This document shows, one piece after another, positions 34,732-43,857 of a stretch of DNA of 64,000 nucleotides. The notes beneath the pieces are model-generated. The model had not been told where the DNA came from and searched no databases. It worked only from the letters and a program-made list of their open reading frames with translations. This stretch comes from Salinispora oceanensis (lineage in GTDB: Bacteria > Actinomycetota > Actinomycetes > Mycobacteriales > Micromonosporaceae), in contig NZ_KB911579.1 of NCBI RefSeq assembly GCF_000383575.1, forward strand, positions 2,140,523 to 2,204,522. The letters are read 5' to 3'. The first letter of the stretch is position 1. Each line of letters opens with the position of its first letter. The translations under genes were made by a program, and so were the position numbers.

Positions 34732-36285
34732 TCAGCCCCCCAGTTCCGATGGTCGACCCGCCGACTTGGCCTGGGTTCGGTCCAGCTTCGCGTGGATGAT
34801 CAGGCGCTCGTAGTTGTCGAACTTCGGATGGCAGGTGGTCAGGGTGAGCATCGCGTCGGTCGGCTTGGCTTTCGGTTCGCCGGGAACCGGCGCCACCACC
34901 GCCACCTCGCTCGGTTTGACGATGTGGTTGCGGGTGACGCGGTAGATGTGCCAGTTGTCCCGATCTTCGGCAACGATTACGTCGCCGTCGTCCAGCTCGT
35001 CAAGCCGCCAGAAGGTGGCCCGGTTCCGGTGCCCAGCGACGGAGAAGTTGCCGAGCTGGCCGGGGAGGGCGCTCGTCGGATAGTGGCCCGGGGCGTATCG
35101 GAGGTCCTTCTGGGTCACCCCCTCGACAACAATCCAGTTCTTGTCGAGCCGCGGGATGTACAGGCCGGCGATCGGAGTGCCCTGCACCTCCGGCGCGGGG
35201 GCGGGGGCGGAGGCGGAGGCGGAGGCGGAAGTAGCGGAGGGCGTCACAGTCGGGTCTCCGGTGGGCCCCCACGCCTCGGCGAGCTGCTGGCTGAGGTCGT
35301 TCTGGTGGGCGTTGACGATTATCGACTTCCCCCAGATCTCGTATCCGGCGAAGAGGAGTACCACCATGCCGAAGGTGATGAGAACCTCTCCGGCAGCGCG
35401 GACGCCGGTGCGGAGGCGGGACCGGAACGTCGGTCGGGTCAACTCCGAGTAGACGCTCCGGTAACCATCGGCGGACTGCTCTGGGCGAAGCTTGACCACC
35501 CGCTCGCCCCGGCGCGGCTCGGCCGGCTCCCCGGTGGCGGGTTCGGCCGGGGCGTTCGCGTCGCGGGGTGGCTGGGGCACAGCGCCCATCAGGGCGGTGG
35601 AGTCGAGTGGCGGCGGGGTGTGGCTGGCTACCCGTGGAATGAGCGCGGTGGCCGCCGGATCGGCGGCAGGGCCGGTGCCCGGGGCGGCATCGGGACCGGC
35701 GCCGGCACTCGGGGCGGTGCTGGTGTTCGCGGCTGGGGTTCGCAGCGGTGTCGTCGGGATGAGCGCGGTGGGGGCGTCAGCCGTTGACGGGGTGCGGTTC
35801 CATGCTGACCGGCTTGGGTTGACGGGGCCTGGTGGCGGGGAAGGGGTGGCTGGGCCCGATGAGTGGGGTGGGGATTCGGGCCGAGGTTCCCGGTGGCCTG
35901 CGGGCGGCTGGTCGAGGGGGCGATCAGCCGCCGGCACCGTCAGCGGTGATGGTGACGGGTACGCAGCGTCGAGGTTCGAGCCGGTTGGAGGTGTGGAGGC
36001 GGGGCGGGCCAAGTGCCGCGGCGACTGGCTCCGCGGGCGCGGCGACGTACCGGTCGATCCCGGTGGCTGACTGGGCGGGCCCAGCTGGCTCGGCAGGTCC
36101 GACTGACCCGACTGGCCTAGCGGGTCCGACTGGCTCGGCCGGCCCGACCGGGTCGGAGGTCCCGGCGAGGGTGATGACGGCTGATCCGATTCGTGCCGGG
36201 GCTGCTGGGGGCGGTCCAGTCGCGGCAGGAACGCCGTCTGGTCGTCATCCTGATCGGGCTGCCAGTTCTCCGATGCCCTGGTCAT
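34732..36285 (-). CDS. class E sortase with long disordered N-terminus
   Basis: 517 residues. The first about 290 are Pro/Ser/Thr-rich and disordered and probably cytosolic. A membrane helix lies near 300-322 ([20 protein letters not shown]). The sortase barrel follows: [34 protein letters not shown] (catalytic His in AGHR), [20 protein letters not shown] (catalytic Cys in TTC and Arg downstream). Class E sortases anchor proteins bearing LAxTG-type signals to the wall. The N-terminal extension is much longer than the usual 200-300 residue class E enzymes. Start overlaps the DUF881 stop. Confidence 0.9.
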   Translation of the reverse strand: MTRASENWQPDQDDDQTAFLPRLDRPQQPRHESDQPSSPSPGPPTRSGRPSQSDPLGQSGQSDLPSQLGPPSQPPGSTGTSPRPRSQSPRHLARPASTPPTGSNLDAAYPSPSPLTVPAADRPLDQPPAGHREPRPESPPHSSGPATPSPPPGPVNPSRSAWNRTPSTADAPTALIPTTPLRTPAANTSTAPSAGAGPDAAPGTGPAADPAATALIPRVASHTPPPLDSTALMGAVPQPPRDANAPAEPATGEPAEPRRGERVVKLRPEQSADGYRSVYSELTRPTFRSRLRTGVRAAGEVLITFGMVVLLFAGYEIWGKSIIVNAHQNDLSQQLAEAWGPTGDPTVTPSATSASASASAPAPAPEVQGTPIAGLYIPRLDKNWIVVEGVTQKDLRYAPGHYPTSALPGQLGNFSVAGHRNRATFWRLDELDDGDVIVAEDRDNWHIYRVTRNHIVKPSEVAVVAPVPGEPKAKPTDAMLTLTTCHPKFDNYERLIIHAKLDRTQAKSAGRPSELGG

Positions 36286-37085
36286 TCGGGCACCGTCGCC
36301 AAACGGAGTGCGGCCGAGCCATCGAACGCTGGCACCGTCACGGTGGAGACAGCCTCCTTATAGCCCAGCTTGTAGGTTTTCGCCAAGTCCCTGAACAACC
36401 GGACTCCCTCGGACTCGGCGAGGGCCCGCTGGAGGGTAGCGGGGTCGCCGATCGCTACGATCTTGAATGGAGGGGAATACACCCGGCCATGGAGCAGCAG
36501 GGTGTTACCGACGCAGCGTACCGCGCTGGTGGCGAGCACGCGGACATCCATGATTGACATCGCCTCCGCGCCGCCGGCCCAGAGGGCGTTCACCACGGCC
36601 TGTACGTCACCCTGGTGCACCACCAGGTCGTCGTTGGTGACGCCCGTGGGCAGGCTGCCGTCGCTGCGCCGCGGCGCGTCGTTGAGCTCCACGGTCACCC
36701 CGAGGCCGGTGAGGGCGGTGAAGCCGGCCGGTTCCTGGTGGGTTGCCGCCCGCTCCTGCTGCTCCTGGATCGCGCCGTCGGAACCGGCGAGGGCGTTGGT
36801 GCGGGCCTCGACGCTCGCGCGGAGGTCCGCCGCCCGCTGCTCGCTGGCCGCCACCTCGGTGTGGCGGTCCTGGATGAGCTGGTTGAGCTGGGGGCGCCGG
36901 TCCTCGCGCAGGGTGGTTCCCCCAGCGGTGGTGGCGGTGGTGGTGAAGAGCAGCCCGGCCGCCGCGGCGATCAACGGCACGCCGACCGGCCAGCCGAGTC
37001 GGCGCCGCCGCGGGCGTCGGATGAGGGCGGCGACGACGCGTCGGCGCACCTTCCGCCAGGAGGCCGCGCCGGATGTGTACTCCAC
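36282..37085 (-). CDS. DUF881 membrane-anchored protein
   Basis: 267 residues from GTG 37085 with GGGAGGGAG upstream. Basic N-terminus, membrane helix about 33-58 ([20 protein letters not shown]), a coiled-coil stretch 60-120 ([20 protein letters not shown]), then the DUF881 alpha/beta domain ([52 protein letters not shown]). DUF881 proteins resemble YlxW/FtsQ-neighbour proteins and occur beside crgA and sortase in actinomycetes. A cell-envelope role is likely but unproven. Confidence 0.9.
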   Translation of the reverse strand: MEYTSGAASWRKVRRRVVAALIRRPRRRRLGWPVGVPLIAAAAGLLFTTTATTAGGTTLREDRRPQLNQLIQDRHTEVAASEQRAADLRASVEARTNALAGSDGAIQEQQERAATHQEPAGFTALTGLGVTVELNDAPRRSDGSLPTGVTNDDLVVHQGDVQAVVNALWAGGAEAMSIMDVRVLATSAVRCVGNTLLLHGRVYSPPFKIVAIGDPATLQRALAESEGVRLFRDLAKTYKLGYKEAVSTVTVPAFDGSAALRLATVPE

Positions 37086-37271
37086 GGGGCTCCCTCCCCT
37101 CGTCGCTGCCAGCCCGCTCCAATGACCTCTCCGGGTGTTGGAGAAGACCCTTTCGTGGCCTGAACGGGTCTTCCGGACTACGCTAGCTGTCGAACATTAT
37201 TGGCCATGGACCGTCGCCCTCGCGCCCGGTTGTCAGGCCGGACGAGGTCGTCACCCCCTCTGGAGAGCGTC

Positions 37272-37535
37272 GTGCCCAAGTCTCAGGTCCGTAAGAAGAA
37301 GGTGTACACCCCGCCGACGGACGTGCGTCCGACGGCGACGGCGGCGACGCGTAAGCCTAGCCCGGTCTGGTTGCCGGCCACGGCGGTCGCGCTCATCGTC
37401 GCCGGCATCGGCTGGCTGGTGGTCTACTACCTTTCCGAGCAGGCGTATCCGGTCATGTCGTGGGGTTACTGGAACCTCGCGGTGGGCTTTGGTGCAATGG
37501 TCGGCTCCCTGATCCTGCTCTCGCGCTGGCGTTGA
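37272..37535 (+). CDS. crgA: cell division protein CrgA
   Basis: 87 residues from GTG 37272 (GGAGAG 5 bases upstream): PKSQVRKKKVYTPP at the N-terminus, then two membrane helices (SPVWLPATAVALIVAGIGWL and WNLAVGFGAMVGSLILLSRW) joined by YLSEQAYPVMSWGYW. This is the complete CrgA pattern. CrgA coordinates septum placement and the recruitment of wall synthases such as FtsI/PbpA and FtsQ. It diverges from the DUF881-sortase operon. Confidence 0.95.
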   Translation: MPKSQVRKKKVYTPPTDVRPTATAATRKPSPVWLPATAVALIVAGIGWLVVYYLSEQAYPVMSWGYWNLAVGFGAMVGSLILLSRWR

Positions 37536-37549
37536 CCACACGTTGACCC

Positions 37550-37573
37550 GCGCGCCGGCTCCGGCCGGCGCGC
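37550..37573 (+). terminator. crgA terminator hairpin
   Basis: GCGCGCCGG (37550-37558) and CCGGCGCGC (37565-37573) with a 6-base loop, 15 bp after the crgA stop. Confidence 0.7.
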
Positions 37574-37676
37574 CCGCCTAGCCAGCTCGGTCGACTCGGC
37601 CCCAACCGGCGCTGCCGGGCGCGGCACCTTATGGTGTGGCGCAGGACGGCGTCGTTCGGAATGCGAGATGCGTCAC

Positions 37677-37692
37677 GTTACCGCTGGGTAAC
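37677..37692. promoter_or_regulatory. 16-bp palindromic operator candidate upstream of the etfD-like gene
   Basis: GTTACCGCTGGGTAAC: arms GTTACC and GGTAAC with symmetric ends, 154 bp before the etfD-like ATG. A site of the same length and same arms, GTTACTGATCGGTAAC, occurs at 52494 before the fadE5-like gene. I found no third copy in the window by eye. Confidence 0.55.
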
Positions 37693-37845
37693 CCCTTGCG
37701 CGTAGGCTGCACTGCACGACCGGGCGAGGCAAGGTCAACGATCGGCTCGGGTCGAGGACGTGGCAAGAGTTTCGCGCGCCGCGTCCTGACCGGGTGTCGA
37801 TCGCCGAGCCGCTCGAGGCAGTAGTAGACCGGGAGGGCCGACTCG

Positions 37846-40041
37846 ATGGGCAGCGTCCAGATCGTCACCACGATCGTCGCGGCCGCCATCACCGCTGTGG
37901 CGGTGTGGCTCGCCGTGCGGGCAGTCATGAAGATGGTGGCGGTGATCCGGCTGGGCCAGCCGGATCCGGCCCGCTTCACCGACTGGGCCACGCGGACGAG
38001 GACGATGCTGGCGGAGACCGCCGGTCACACCCGGATGCTCCGCTGGAGCCTGGTGGGGGCCGCGCACTGGTTCGTGATGGTCGGGTTCATCGTGCTGTCG
38101 CTGCTGGTGCTCGAGGCGTACTTCGAGGTCGTCTCCCCCACCGGCGGGCTCCCGCTGGTCGGGAACTGGGCGGTCTACGGTTTCGTCACCGAGTGGCTCG
38201 GCATCTTCGGTATCGCCAGCATCCTGGTATTGATCGCGATCCGGGTGCGCAACCGGCCGACCCGGCCCGGTGGAAAGTCCCGGTTCACGGGCTCAACCAT
38301 GTGGCAGGGCTACTTCGTTGAGGCCGTCATTCTCGGCGTCCTGGTGATGGGTTTTCTCATCCGGGGCTTCCGGGTCGCTACTGATCACTTCGAGCACCCG
38401 GCCTGGGCGACGCCGCTGAGCCACGCCGTCGGTGGGCTGCTACCGGAGTGGGAGGCCGGGGTCAGCGTCGCCGCTGTCATCAAGATCGCGATCTCGATGT
38501 CCTGGCTGATCGTGATTTCGCTGAACGTGACCATGGGGGTCGCCTGGCACCGCTTCCTGGCCTTCCCCAACATCTTCTTCAAGCGCAAGCCGGGCCAGCC
38601 GGGCTCTGGGCTCGGTGCGCTGCGACCGATGACCAGTAACGGCGAGCTCCTCGACTTCGAGGAGGCGGATCCGGATAAGGATCAGTTCGGTGTCGCCCAG
38701 GTCGAGCAGTTCACCTGGAAGGGGCTGCTGGACTTCAGTACCTGCACCGAGTGTGGCCGCTGCCAGTCCCAGTGCCCGGCGTGGAACACCGGTAAGCCGT
38801 TGTCGCCGAAGCTGTTGGTGCTCAGCCTCCGCGATCACGCCTACGCGAAGGCCCCCTACCTGCTAGCCGGCGGCGGCAAGGATCTGACCGGTGCGGAGAA
38901 GGCCGCCGACGGGCAGCTCGCCCACGTTGACGCATTGGCGCTCGCCGAGGCGGAGAAGCCGCTGATCGGCGGCGCCGAGGAGTCCGGTGTCATCGACCCG
39001 GACGTGCTCTGGTCCTGCACCACCTGCGGGGCCTGCGTCGAGCAGTGCCCGGTCGACATTGAGCATGTCGACCACATCGTCGATATGCGCCGCTACCAGA
39101 TGCTCATCGAGTCCAGCTTCCCCTCGGAGGCCGGGGTGATGCTGCGCAACCTGGAGAACAAGGGCAACCCGTGGGGTGCCCCGCAGAACACCCGAGAGGA
39201 CTGGACCAAGGGTCTCGACTTCGAGGTGCCGCGGGTCGGCGAGGTTGACGACTTCGAGTATCTGTTCTGGGTTGGCTGCGCCGGCGCCTTCGAGGACCGG
39301 GCCAAGAAGACCACCCGGGCGGTCGCCACGCTGCTGCACGAGGCCGGCGTCTCCTTCGCCATCCTGGGCGAGGGGGAGACCTGCTCCGGTGATCCGGCTC
39401 GCCGGATCGGCAACGAGTTTGTCTTCCAGATGCTCGCCCAGCAGAACGTCGAGACTCTGAACGAGGCGTTTGACGGCCGGGAGAAGAGCCGCCGCAAGAT
39501 CGTCGCTACCTGTCCGCACTGCTTCAACACCCTGGGCAACGAGTACGGGCAGCTCGGTGGCGAGTTCGAGGTTGTGCACCACACCCAGCTGCTGGCCCAC
39601 CTGGTGGCCACCGGCGCGCTGACGCCGGTGCAGCCGATCGATGGCGGCGTCACCTACCACGACCCCTGCTACCTGGGCCGGCACAATCGGGTCTTCGCTC
39701 CGCCGCGGGCGGTGCTCGGCACGGCGGTTCAGGGCGAGCTCACCGAGATGCCGCGGAACAGTGAGCGCTCCTTCTGCTGTGGTGCCGGCGGTGCCCGCAT
39801 GTGGATGGAGGAGAGAATCGGTAAGCGGATCAACGTGGATCGGGTCGAGGAGGCCATGTCGACCGGCGCGGCGACGGTCGCGGTCGGCTGCCCGTTCTGT
39901 TCGACGATGCTTAACGACGGCGTGAACGGTAAGGGCGCTGGCGAGCAGGTCGAGGTGGTTGACGTGGCGAGCGTTCTGCTCCGGTCGGTACGCCCGGAAC
40001 AGCCGCCTGTTGACCAGGAGAGTGAGCAGGTCGCGGGCTGA
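37846..40041 (+). CDS. etfD: EtfD-like membrane Fe-S oxidoreductase (ETF:menaquinone type)
   Basis: 731 residues. The N-terminal 230 hold about five membrane helices of the nitrate-reductase-gamma/cytochrome b type (GSVQIVTTIVAAAITAVAVW, MVGFIVLSLLVLEAYFEVVS and others). A dicluster ferredoxin module follows with CTECGRCQSQCPAW and CTTCGACVEQCPVD (two [4Fe-4S] clusters), then two heterodisulfide-reductase-type Cys-rich domains (GCAGAFEDRAKK, ATCPHCFNTLGNEYG, FCCGAGGARMW). Mycobacterial Rv0338c has this layout and is named EtfD, passing electrons from acyl-CoA dehydrogenases via ETF to the quinone pool. The symbol is by homology. Upstream lies the GTTAC...GTAAC palindrome. Confidence 0.88.
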   Translation: MGSVQIVTTIVAAAITAVAVWLAVRAVMKMVAVIRLGQPDPARFTDWATRTRTMLAETAGHTRMLRWSLVGAAHWFVMVGFIVLSLLVLEAYFEVVSPTGGLPLVGNWAVYGFVTEWLGIFGIASILVLIAIRVRNRPTRPGGKSRFTGSTMWQGYFVEAVILGVLVMGFLIRGFRVATDHFEHPAWATPLSHAVGGLLPEWEAGVSVAAVIKIAISMSWLIVISLNVTMGVAWHRFLAFPNIFFKRKPGQPGSGLGALRPMTSNGELLDFEEADPDKDQFGVAQVEQFTWKGLLDFSTCTECGRCQSQCPAWNTGKPLSPKLLVLSLRDHAYAKAPYLLAGGGKDLTGAEKAADGQLAHVDALALAEAEKPLIGGAEESGVIDPDVLWSCTTCGACVEQCPVDIEHVDHIVDMRRYQMLIESSFPSEAGVMLRNLENKGNPWGAPQNTREDWTKGLDFEVPRVGEVDDFEYLFWVGCAGAFEDRAKKTTRAVATLLHEAGVSFAILGEGETCSGDPARRIGNEFVFQMLAQQNVETLNEAFDGREKSRRKIVATCPHCFNTLGNEYGQLGGEFEVVHHTQLLAHLVATGALTPVQPIDGGVTYHDPCYLGRHNRVFAPPRAVLGTAVQGELTEMPRNSERSFCCGAGGARMWMEERIGKRINVDRVEEAMSTGAATVAVGCPFCSTMLNDGVNGKGAGEQVEVVDVASVLLRSVRPEQPPVDQESEQVAG

Positions 40042-40059
40042 TTTTGCCCTGGGCAGGGA

Positions 40060-40089
40060 CGGCGGCGGCACCTGATGGTGCCGCCGCCG
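40060..40089 (+). terminator. terminator of the etfD-like gene
   Basis: Perfect 13-bp stem CGGCGGCGGCACC (40060-40072) and GGTGCCGCCGCCG (40077-40089) with a TGAT loop, 18 bp after the stop. Confidence 0.85.
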
Positions 40090-40329
40090 GTCGCTTCACC
40101 GCCAGCCCTGACTGAATCTCGATTACTGAGGGTAATTGTTGTGGATATCAATGTACTGTAGATCCGCAATTTTTGAGTCGGGTCAGTACTATTTGTGGGC
40201 GGTTGACTACGCAGAAGTGAAAGCGGTTCGTCTGCCTTGATTCCGCACCGGGGCCCTCCCTATTGTTGTGGTCGGCTGCGGTGGATCGTCTGCCTCGTAT
40301 CCCCCCCCCTTGTTCCGGGGCGCCCCGTG

Positions 40330-40382
40330 GTCCGGGTTGCAAAAGGAGTCCGGGTGGTCAAGGAGTCCGGGTTGCGCAGGGA
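40330..40382 (+). repeat. three tandem 17-18-bp repeats ending in Shine-Dalgarno-like sequence
   Basis: Units at 40330-40347, 40348-40364 and 40365-40382 each begin GTCCGGGT and end with AAGGA, AAGGA or AGGGA. The last one provides the ribosome-binding site for the NlpC/P60 start at 40393. Confidence 0.7.
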
Positions 40383-40392
40383 GACGGTGCCG

Positions 40393-41409
40393 GTGGCAAA
40401 TATGCCCCCTCATCGTCCGAACTCGGCGCGGCCGCGCCGTCCGGGAGGAGCACGTCGGGCCGCTCACGGGCTACTCGCCGCGGTCGCCGCGGTCGCGGTC
40501 AGTCTCGGTGTGCTGGCGGCCCCGGTGCAGGCCGAGCCGACCGTGGAGGAGATCGAGGCCGCGATCGACGAGCAGTGGCGCGAGATGGAGCCCACGATCG
40601 CGGAGTACAACAAGGTTCGGGCGCAGCTGAAGGTCAACCGCGAGAAGTCGGAGGACCTGGCGGAGAAGCTCGTTCCGCTCCAGCAGAAGAGCGAGGCCGC
40701 ATCGAAGCGGATCGGCGGCCTGGCCTCGCAGTACTACGTCACTGGACCGTCACGGGAGCTCGGGGCGCTGCTGGTCAGCGATGATCCGAATGAGATCAGC
40801 GAGGAGTTGGCCTTACTGAATCGGGTTGCCCTTATGGAGCACAAGCAACTCGAAGAAGTGCTGACGACCCGCAAAGAGTACGAGGGCCAGAAAAAGGAAC
40901 TCGATGAACTGATTGCCGTGCAGGACAAGCAGCAGAGCGAGCTGGCGGCGAGGAAGAAACAGATCGACGCCGAGATCAAGCGGCTCAAGGACTCACTCCC
41001 GGTAACTACGGTGTCGACCCCCCAGTGCCCCACCATCAACGGTGTGGTCAGCGAGGCTGCCCGGACCGCCATCCGGACCGCCTGCGCTCAGGTGGGCGAC
41101 CCGTACGTGTGGGGTGCCACCGGCCCCGACTCGTTCGACTGCTCCGGGCTGACGCAGTACGCGTACAAGGCGGCCGGTGTCTATCTGACGCACTACACCG
41201 GCGCCCAGTGGAACGAGGGTCAGGCGATCTCGCGCTCCGAGGCGCGCCCCGGCGACCTTGTCTTCTTCTCCAGCCCCAGTAACCTGCACCATGTCGGCCT
41301 GTACCTGGGTAACGACCAGATGGTGCATGCGCCCCGGACCGGCAAGCCGGTCATGGTGTCCAGCATCAACACCATGCCGTCGATCGCCGGCTTCCGCCGA
41401 CCCGGCTGA
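40393..41409 (+). CDS. secreted NlpC/P60 peptidoglycan endopeptidase with coiled coil
   Basis: 338 residues from GTG 40393 (AGGGAG 9 bases upstream; GTG 40387 and ATG 40402 are alternatives). Signal sequence near residues 20-48 (AAHGLLAAVAAVAVSLGVLA, cleavage at VQA-E). A long coiled coil at 50-205 resembles RipA and CwlO N-termini. The NlpC/P60 domain is C-terminal: Cys in DSFDCSGLTQYAYK, His in NLHHVGLYLG, and third residue in MVHAPRTG. These enzymes cut D-Glu-mDAP links in the wall during growth or separation; the coiled coil probably restrains activity. Confidence 0.92.
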   Translation: MANMPPHRPNSARPRRPGGARRAAHGLLAAVAAVAVSLGVLAAPVQAEPTVEEIEAAIDEQWREMEPTIAEYNKVRAQLKVNREKSEDLAEKLVPLQQKSEAASKRIGGLASQYYVTGPSRELGALLVSDDPNEISEELALLNRVALMEHKQLEEVLTTRKEYEGQKKELDELIAVQDKQQSELAARKKQIDAEIKRLKDSLPVTTVSTPQCPTINGVVSEAARTAIRTACAQVGDPYVWGATGPDSFDCSGLTQYAYKAAGVYLTHYTGAQWNEGQAISRSEARPGDLVFFSSPSNLHHVGLYLGNDQMVHAPRTGKPVMVSSINTMPSIAGFRRPG

Positions 41410-41423
41410 TCCAGCGACTGCAT

Positions 41424-41460
41424 CGAGGGCCCCGGACGACCTGCTCGTCCGGGGCCCTCG
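41424..41460. terminator. bidirectional terminator between NlpC/P60 and dcd
   Basis: 16-bp perfect stem CGAGGGCCCCGGACGA (41424-41439) and TCGTCCGGGGCCCTCG (41445-41460), 5-base loop, in the convergent gap. Confidence 0.88.
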
Positions 41461-41551
41461 TCGTGTGCGTCTGTCGGTTTCCCGGCGGTGCCGCCGCCCC
41501 ATCCGTGGGTAGCCGCCAGCTCGCCCGGGAGTAGTCGCTGGTCGTCCAGCG

Positions 41552-42130
41552 TCAGCGCGTCGGCCAGGTGCGCCAACTCTGCCAGGAGCGGCTGGGTGTC
41601 GGGCCCCGCTGCCCCTGGTAGCGGGACCCGTAGACAGCCGATCCGTACGGGTGCTCGGCGGGTGAGCAGAGGCGGAAGATGCAGAGCTGACCGATCTTCA
41701 TGCCGGGCCAGAGCATGATCGGCAGGTTCGCCACGTTGGAGAGTTCCAGTGTCACGTGGCCGGAGAAGCCCGGGTCGATGAAGCCGGCGGTCGAGTGGGT
41801 GAGCAGCCCGAGCCGGCCGAGTGAGCTCTTGCCCTCCAGTCGGCCGGCGAGCTGGTCGCCGAGCGAGATGACCTCGAGGGTGGAGGCGAGCACGAACTCA
41901 CCGGGGTGCAGCACGAACGGCTCGCCGTCGGGTACCTCGACCGGCGAGGTCAGGTCGTCCTGCTGCTGGGCCGGGTCGATGTGTGTGTACAGGTGGTTGT
42001 TGAACACCCGGAAGAGCTTGTCCAGCCGTACGTCGATGCTGGATGGCTGGACCAGCGTGGGATCGAACGGCTCCAGCGCCAGCGTGCTGGCCTTGATCTC
42101 GGCGGCCAGGTCACGATCGGAGAGAAGCAT
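41552..42130 (-). CDS. dcd: dCTP deaminase
   Basis: 192 residues from ATG 42130. dCTP deaminase motifs are present: [40 protein letters not shown] (substrate Arg/Ser), [19 protein letters not shown] (catalytic Glu), and [15 protein letters not shown]. The family converts dCTP to dUTP; mycobacterial and other actinobacterial members also hydrolyse to dUMP. It feeds thymidylate synthesis. It faces the PNPOx gene across a 77-bp spacer that contains a perfect SOS box, so DNA-damage control is possible. Confidence 0.93.
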   Translation of the reverse strand: MLLSDRDLAAEIKASTLALEPFDPTLVQPSSIDVRLDKLFRVFNNHLYTHIDPAQQQDDLTSPVEVPDGEPFVLHPGEFVLASTLEVISLGDQLAGRLEGKSSLGRLGLLTHSTAGFIDPGFSGHVTLELSNVANLPIMLWPGMKIGQLCIFRLCSPAEHPYGSAVYGSRYQGQRGPTPSRSWQSWRTWPTR

Positions 42131-42179
42131 CGGACCACCATAGCGAGTGGGGCGACACGCGCCCATTTCGCCTGGGCAT

Positions 42180-42195
42180 TCGAACGCACGTTCGA
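42180..42195. promoter_or_regulatory. LexA (SOS) box in the dcd/PNPOx divergent spacer
   Basis: TCGAACGCACGTTCGA matches the actinobacterial LexA consensus TCGAAC-N4-GTTCGA in all twelve fixed positions. It directly abuts a -10-like TAGGGT (42196-42201), which lies 6 bases before the PNPOx ATG at 42208. That geometry places LexA on the promoter of a leaderless transcript. It is 50 bp from the dcd start on the other strand. Confidence 0.75.
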
Positions 42196-42207
42196 TAGGG
42201 TGCGGGT

Positions 42208-42744
42208 ATGGCTTCCTGGTCCGAGTTCGCCGCCGACGTACCCCGCCTCGCCGATGGGGTCCGTCGGCTTCTCCAGCAGTACGGGCCGGGCCTGGGCTAC
42301 CTGGCCACGGTCCGCGCCGACGGCGGTCCTCGCGTGCATCCGGTCTCCCCGGTGCTCACCGAAGAGGGCCTCTTCTGCTTCGTGATCGACTCGCCCAAGC
42401 GGCGCGACCTGGAACGCGACGGGCGTTACGCGCTGCACTCCTTCCCCGCCGAGGAGAGCGACGACGAGGCCTACGTCGCGGGTCGGGCCCGGCTGGTGAC
42501 GGATCCGGCCCGGGTGACCCACTTGGCCCGCCGGCACTGCGCGATCTACGACATCGACTGGCGGCTCTTCGAGTTCAGCATTGATGTCGCGATGATCGCC
42601 CAGCACGACATCGCTGGCGTGGCGCGACCGGCTGTTCAGGTTTGGCTGGAGCCGGGTGGTCAGGCCGCGTCGGGTCACCCCGGCCAGCCTCGACGTGCCG
42701 GCTCGCCGACCCCCACCGTCGATCAGGGCAGCGCGGCGGCCTGA
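42208..42744 (+). CDS. PNPOx-fold (pyridoxamine 5'-phosphate oxidase-like) flavin/deazaflavin protein
   Basis: 178 residues. The split-barrel flavin fold is visible: [60 protein letters not shown]. The length is typical of small FMN- or F420-binding PNPOx-like proteins; the substrate is unknown. No Shine-Dalgarno is seen. TAGGGT placed 6 bases before the ATG suggests a leaderless mRNA, and the adjoining SOS box implies LexA repression. The C-terminal 25 residues are low-complexity. Confidence 0.82.
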   Translation: MASWSEFAADVPRLADGVRRLLQQYGPGLGYLATVRADGGPRVHPVSPVLTEEGLFCFVIDSPKRRDLERDGRYALHSFPAEESDDEAYVAGRARLVTDPARVTHLARRHCAIYDIDWRLFEFSIDVAMIAQHDIAGVARPAVQVWLEPGGQAASGHPGQPRRAGSPTPTVDQGSAAA

Positions 42745-42807
42745 GGGTTCATCGACCAGGGCAGCGCAGCGGCCGGGCCACGCCGCCCCGGCCGTGCAAG
42801 CGCCGCT

Positions 42808-42833
42808 GCCGGCTCCACACGTTCGGAGCCGGC
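42808..42833. terminator. hairpin between convergent PNPOx and M43 protease genes
   Basis: GCCGGCTCC (42808-42816) and GGAGCCGGC (42825-42833) with an 8-base loop; flanking bases extend it with one bulge. It lies in the 111-bp convergent gap. Confidence 0.68.
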
Positions 42834-42855
42834 GGCAGACCGTACCGGTCGAGGG

Positions 42856-43857
42856 CTATGCCCGATACGCATTCCAGGCGGTCAGCATGCGGCTGGCCTG
42901 GCCCGGAGTGAATTCGTACATGCAGGAGTCGTACGTGTAGTCCATGAAGTTGTGGATCGGGTCCACGCCCGCTGAGGAGCAGGTGTCCCGTCCGGTGGGG
43001 CACTGGTAGGCCGGGGAGGCTTCGGCCGGGGTGTCGCTGACCCCGTCCCCGGAGCCACTACAGCCGCCTTGGAAGGTGTGGTAGAGGTTCAGCCAGTGGC
43101 CAACCTCGTGGGTGCCGGTGTCGCCGAGGTTGTAGTTGGTGGCGGTGCCACCCGGCAGTGACTCGTTCAGCACGACGACGCCGTCCAGCTTGTTGATCGA
43201 GCGCTTCGGGAAGGTCGCCCAGCCGAGCAGGCCGCTCGACAGATCGCCGAGGTAGAGGTTGAGGGTTTCCGCGCCACCGGTGCGCAGGGACCTCTTCATC
43301 GACCGTTCCGTTGATGAGCCGTAGTTGATCGGGTACCAGCTCGGGTTCGTAACCCGGTTGATCGACTGGAGCGTGAAGCCGAAGGCCGTCGGTGCGCCAC
43401 CGGTCGCTCCGGCGAACGACTCGTTCAGCACGTCGATCTGGGCATGGATCATCGAGTCCGGGATGTTGCCGCCGGCCCGCGTGCTGTTTTCCTGGATGAC
43501 GTGCACCACCACCGGGATGGCGATCGACGCCGGAGCCACGGGCGCGAAGGCGGCGGCGCCCTCGCGCCGCGCCTGCTTCTCCGCCAGTTCGGCGAGCTCG
43601 CTCTCCCGTGCCGCCACCTCGGCTTCGGTCAGGTGGTTCGGGTCGTGTTCGGTGATGCCGTCCGGCCGAGCCTTGGCCCTGGCGTTGGCGTGGACCGGCT
43701 CGCACTCCTCGCTTGCGGCATGTTCCGCGGCGTGGTTCGCGAGCGGTGCCGCGTGCGCCGGGACGTAGCCGGCCGAGACGGCGCCGAGGAGCAGTGCGAA
43801 CGATGTCGACGCGATGCCGGCGCTTCGACGGGACAGTAGGTTGAGACGGAGGCCCAT
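42856..43857 (-). CDS. secreted M43-family (pappalysin-like) zinc metalloprotease
   Basis: 333 residues from ATG 43857 with AAGGAGG 6 bases upstream. Signal peptide 1-36 (cleavage at AHA-A). A charged, helical prosegment spans 45-105. The catalytic domain has the extended zinc motif HEVGHWLNLYH at 250-260 and a Met-turn FMDY at 304-307. Cys residues at 266, 286, 293 and 312 probably form disulfides as in cytophagalysin-type M43 enzymes. An extracellular protease; substrate unknown. Confidence 0.92.
   Translation of the reverse strand: MGLRLNLLSRRSAGIASTSFALLLGAVSAGYVPAHAAPLANHAAEHAASEECEPVHANARAKARPDGITEHDPNHLTEAEVAARESELAELAEKQARREGAAAFAPVAPASIAIPVVVHVIQENSTRAGGNIPDSMIHAQIDVLNESFAGATGGAPTAFGFTLQSINRVTNPSWYPINYGSSTERSMKRSLRTGGAETLNLYLGDLSSGLLGWATFPKRSINKLDGVVVLNESLPGGTATNYNLGDTGTHEVGHWLNLYHTFQGGCSGSGDGVSDTPAEASPAYQCPTGRDTCSSAGVDPIHNFMDYTYDSCMYEFTPGQASRMLTAWNAYRA

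Larger units (their letters stand above)
37536..37845. other. 310-bp spacer between crgA and the etfD-like gene
   Basis: It holds the crgA terminator (37550-37573), the palindrome GTTACCGCTGGGTAAC (37677-37692) and a GGGAGG ribosome-binding site at 37831-37836. I see no gene here. Confidence 0.7.
40042..40392. other. 351-bp leader of the NlpC/P60 gene
   Basis: After the etfD terminator the DNA is AT-rich at 40120-40200, likely the promoter zone (for example TTGACT at 40202-40207). It then becomes GC-rich and ends in three imperfect 18-bp repeats (40330-40382). I looked for a c-di-AMP (ydaO) riboswitch, which often precedes such hydrolases in actinobacteria, and did not see its conserved boxes. 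Confidence 0.6.

Noticed and set aside
40042..40392. c-di-AMP (ydaO) riboswitch before the NlpC/P60 gene
   Set aside because: The conserved boxes typical of actinobacterial ydaO leaders were not found; the leader consists of an AT-rich stretch and three short repeats.
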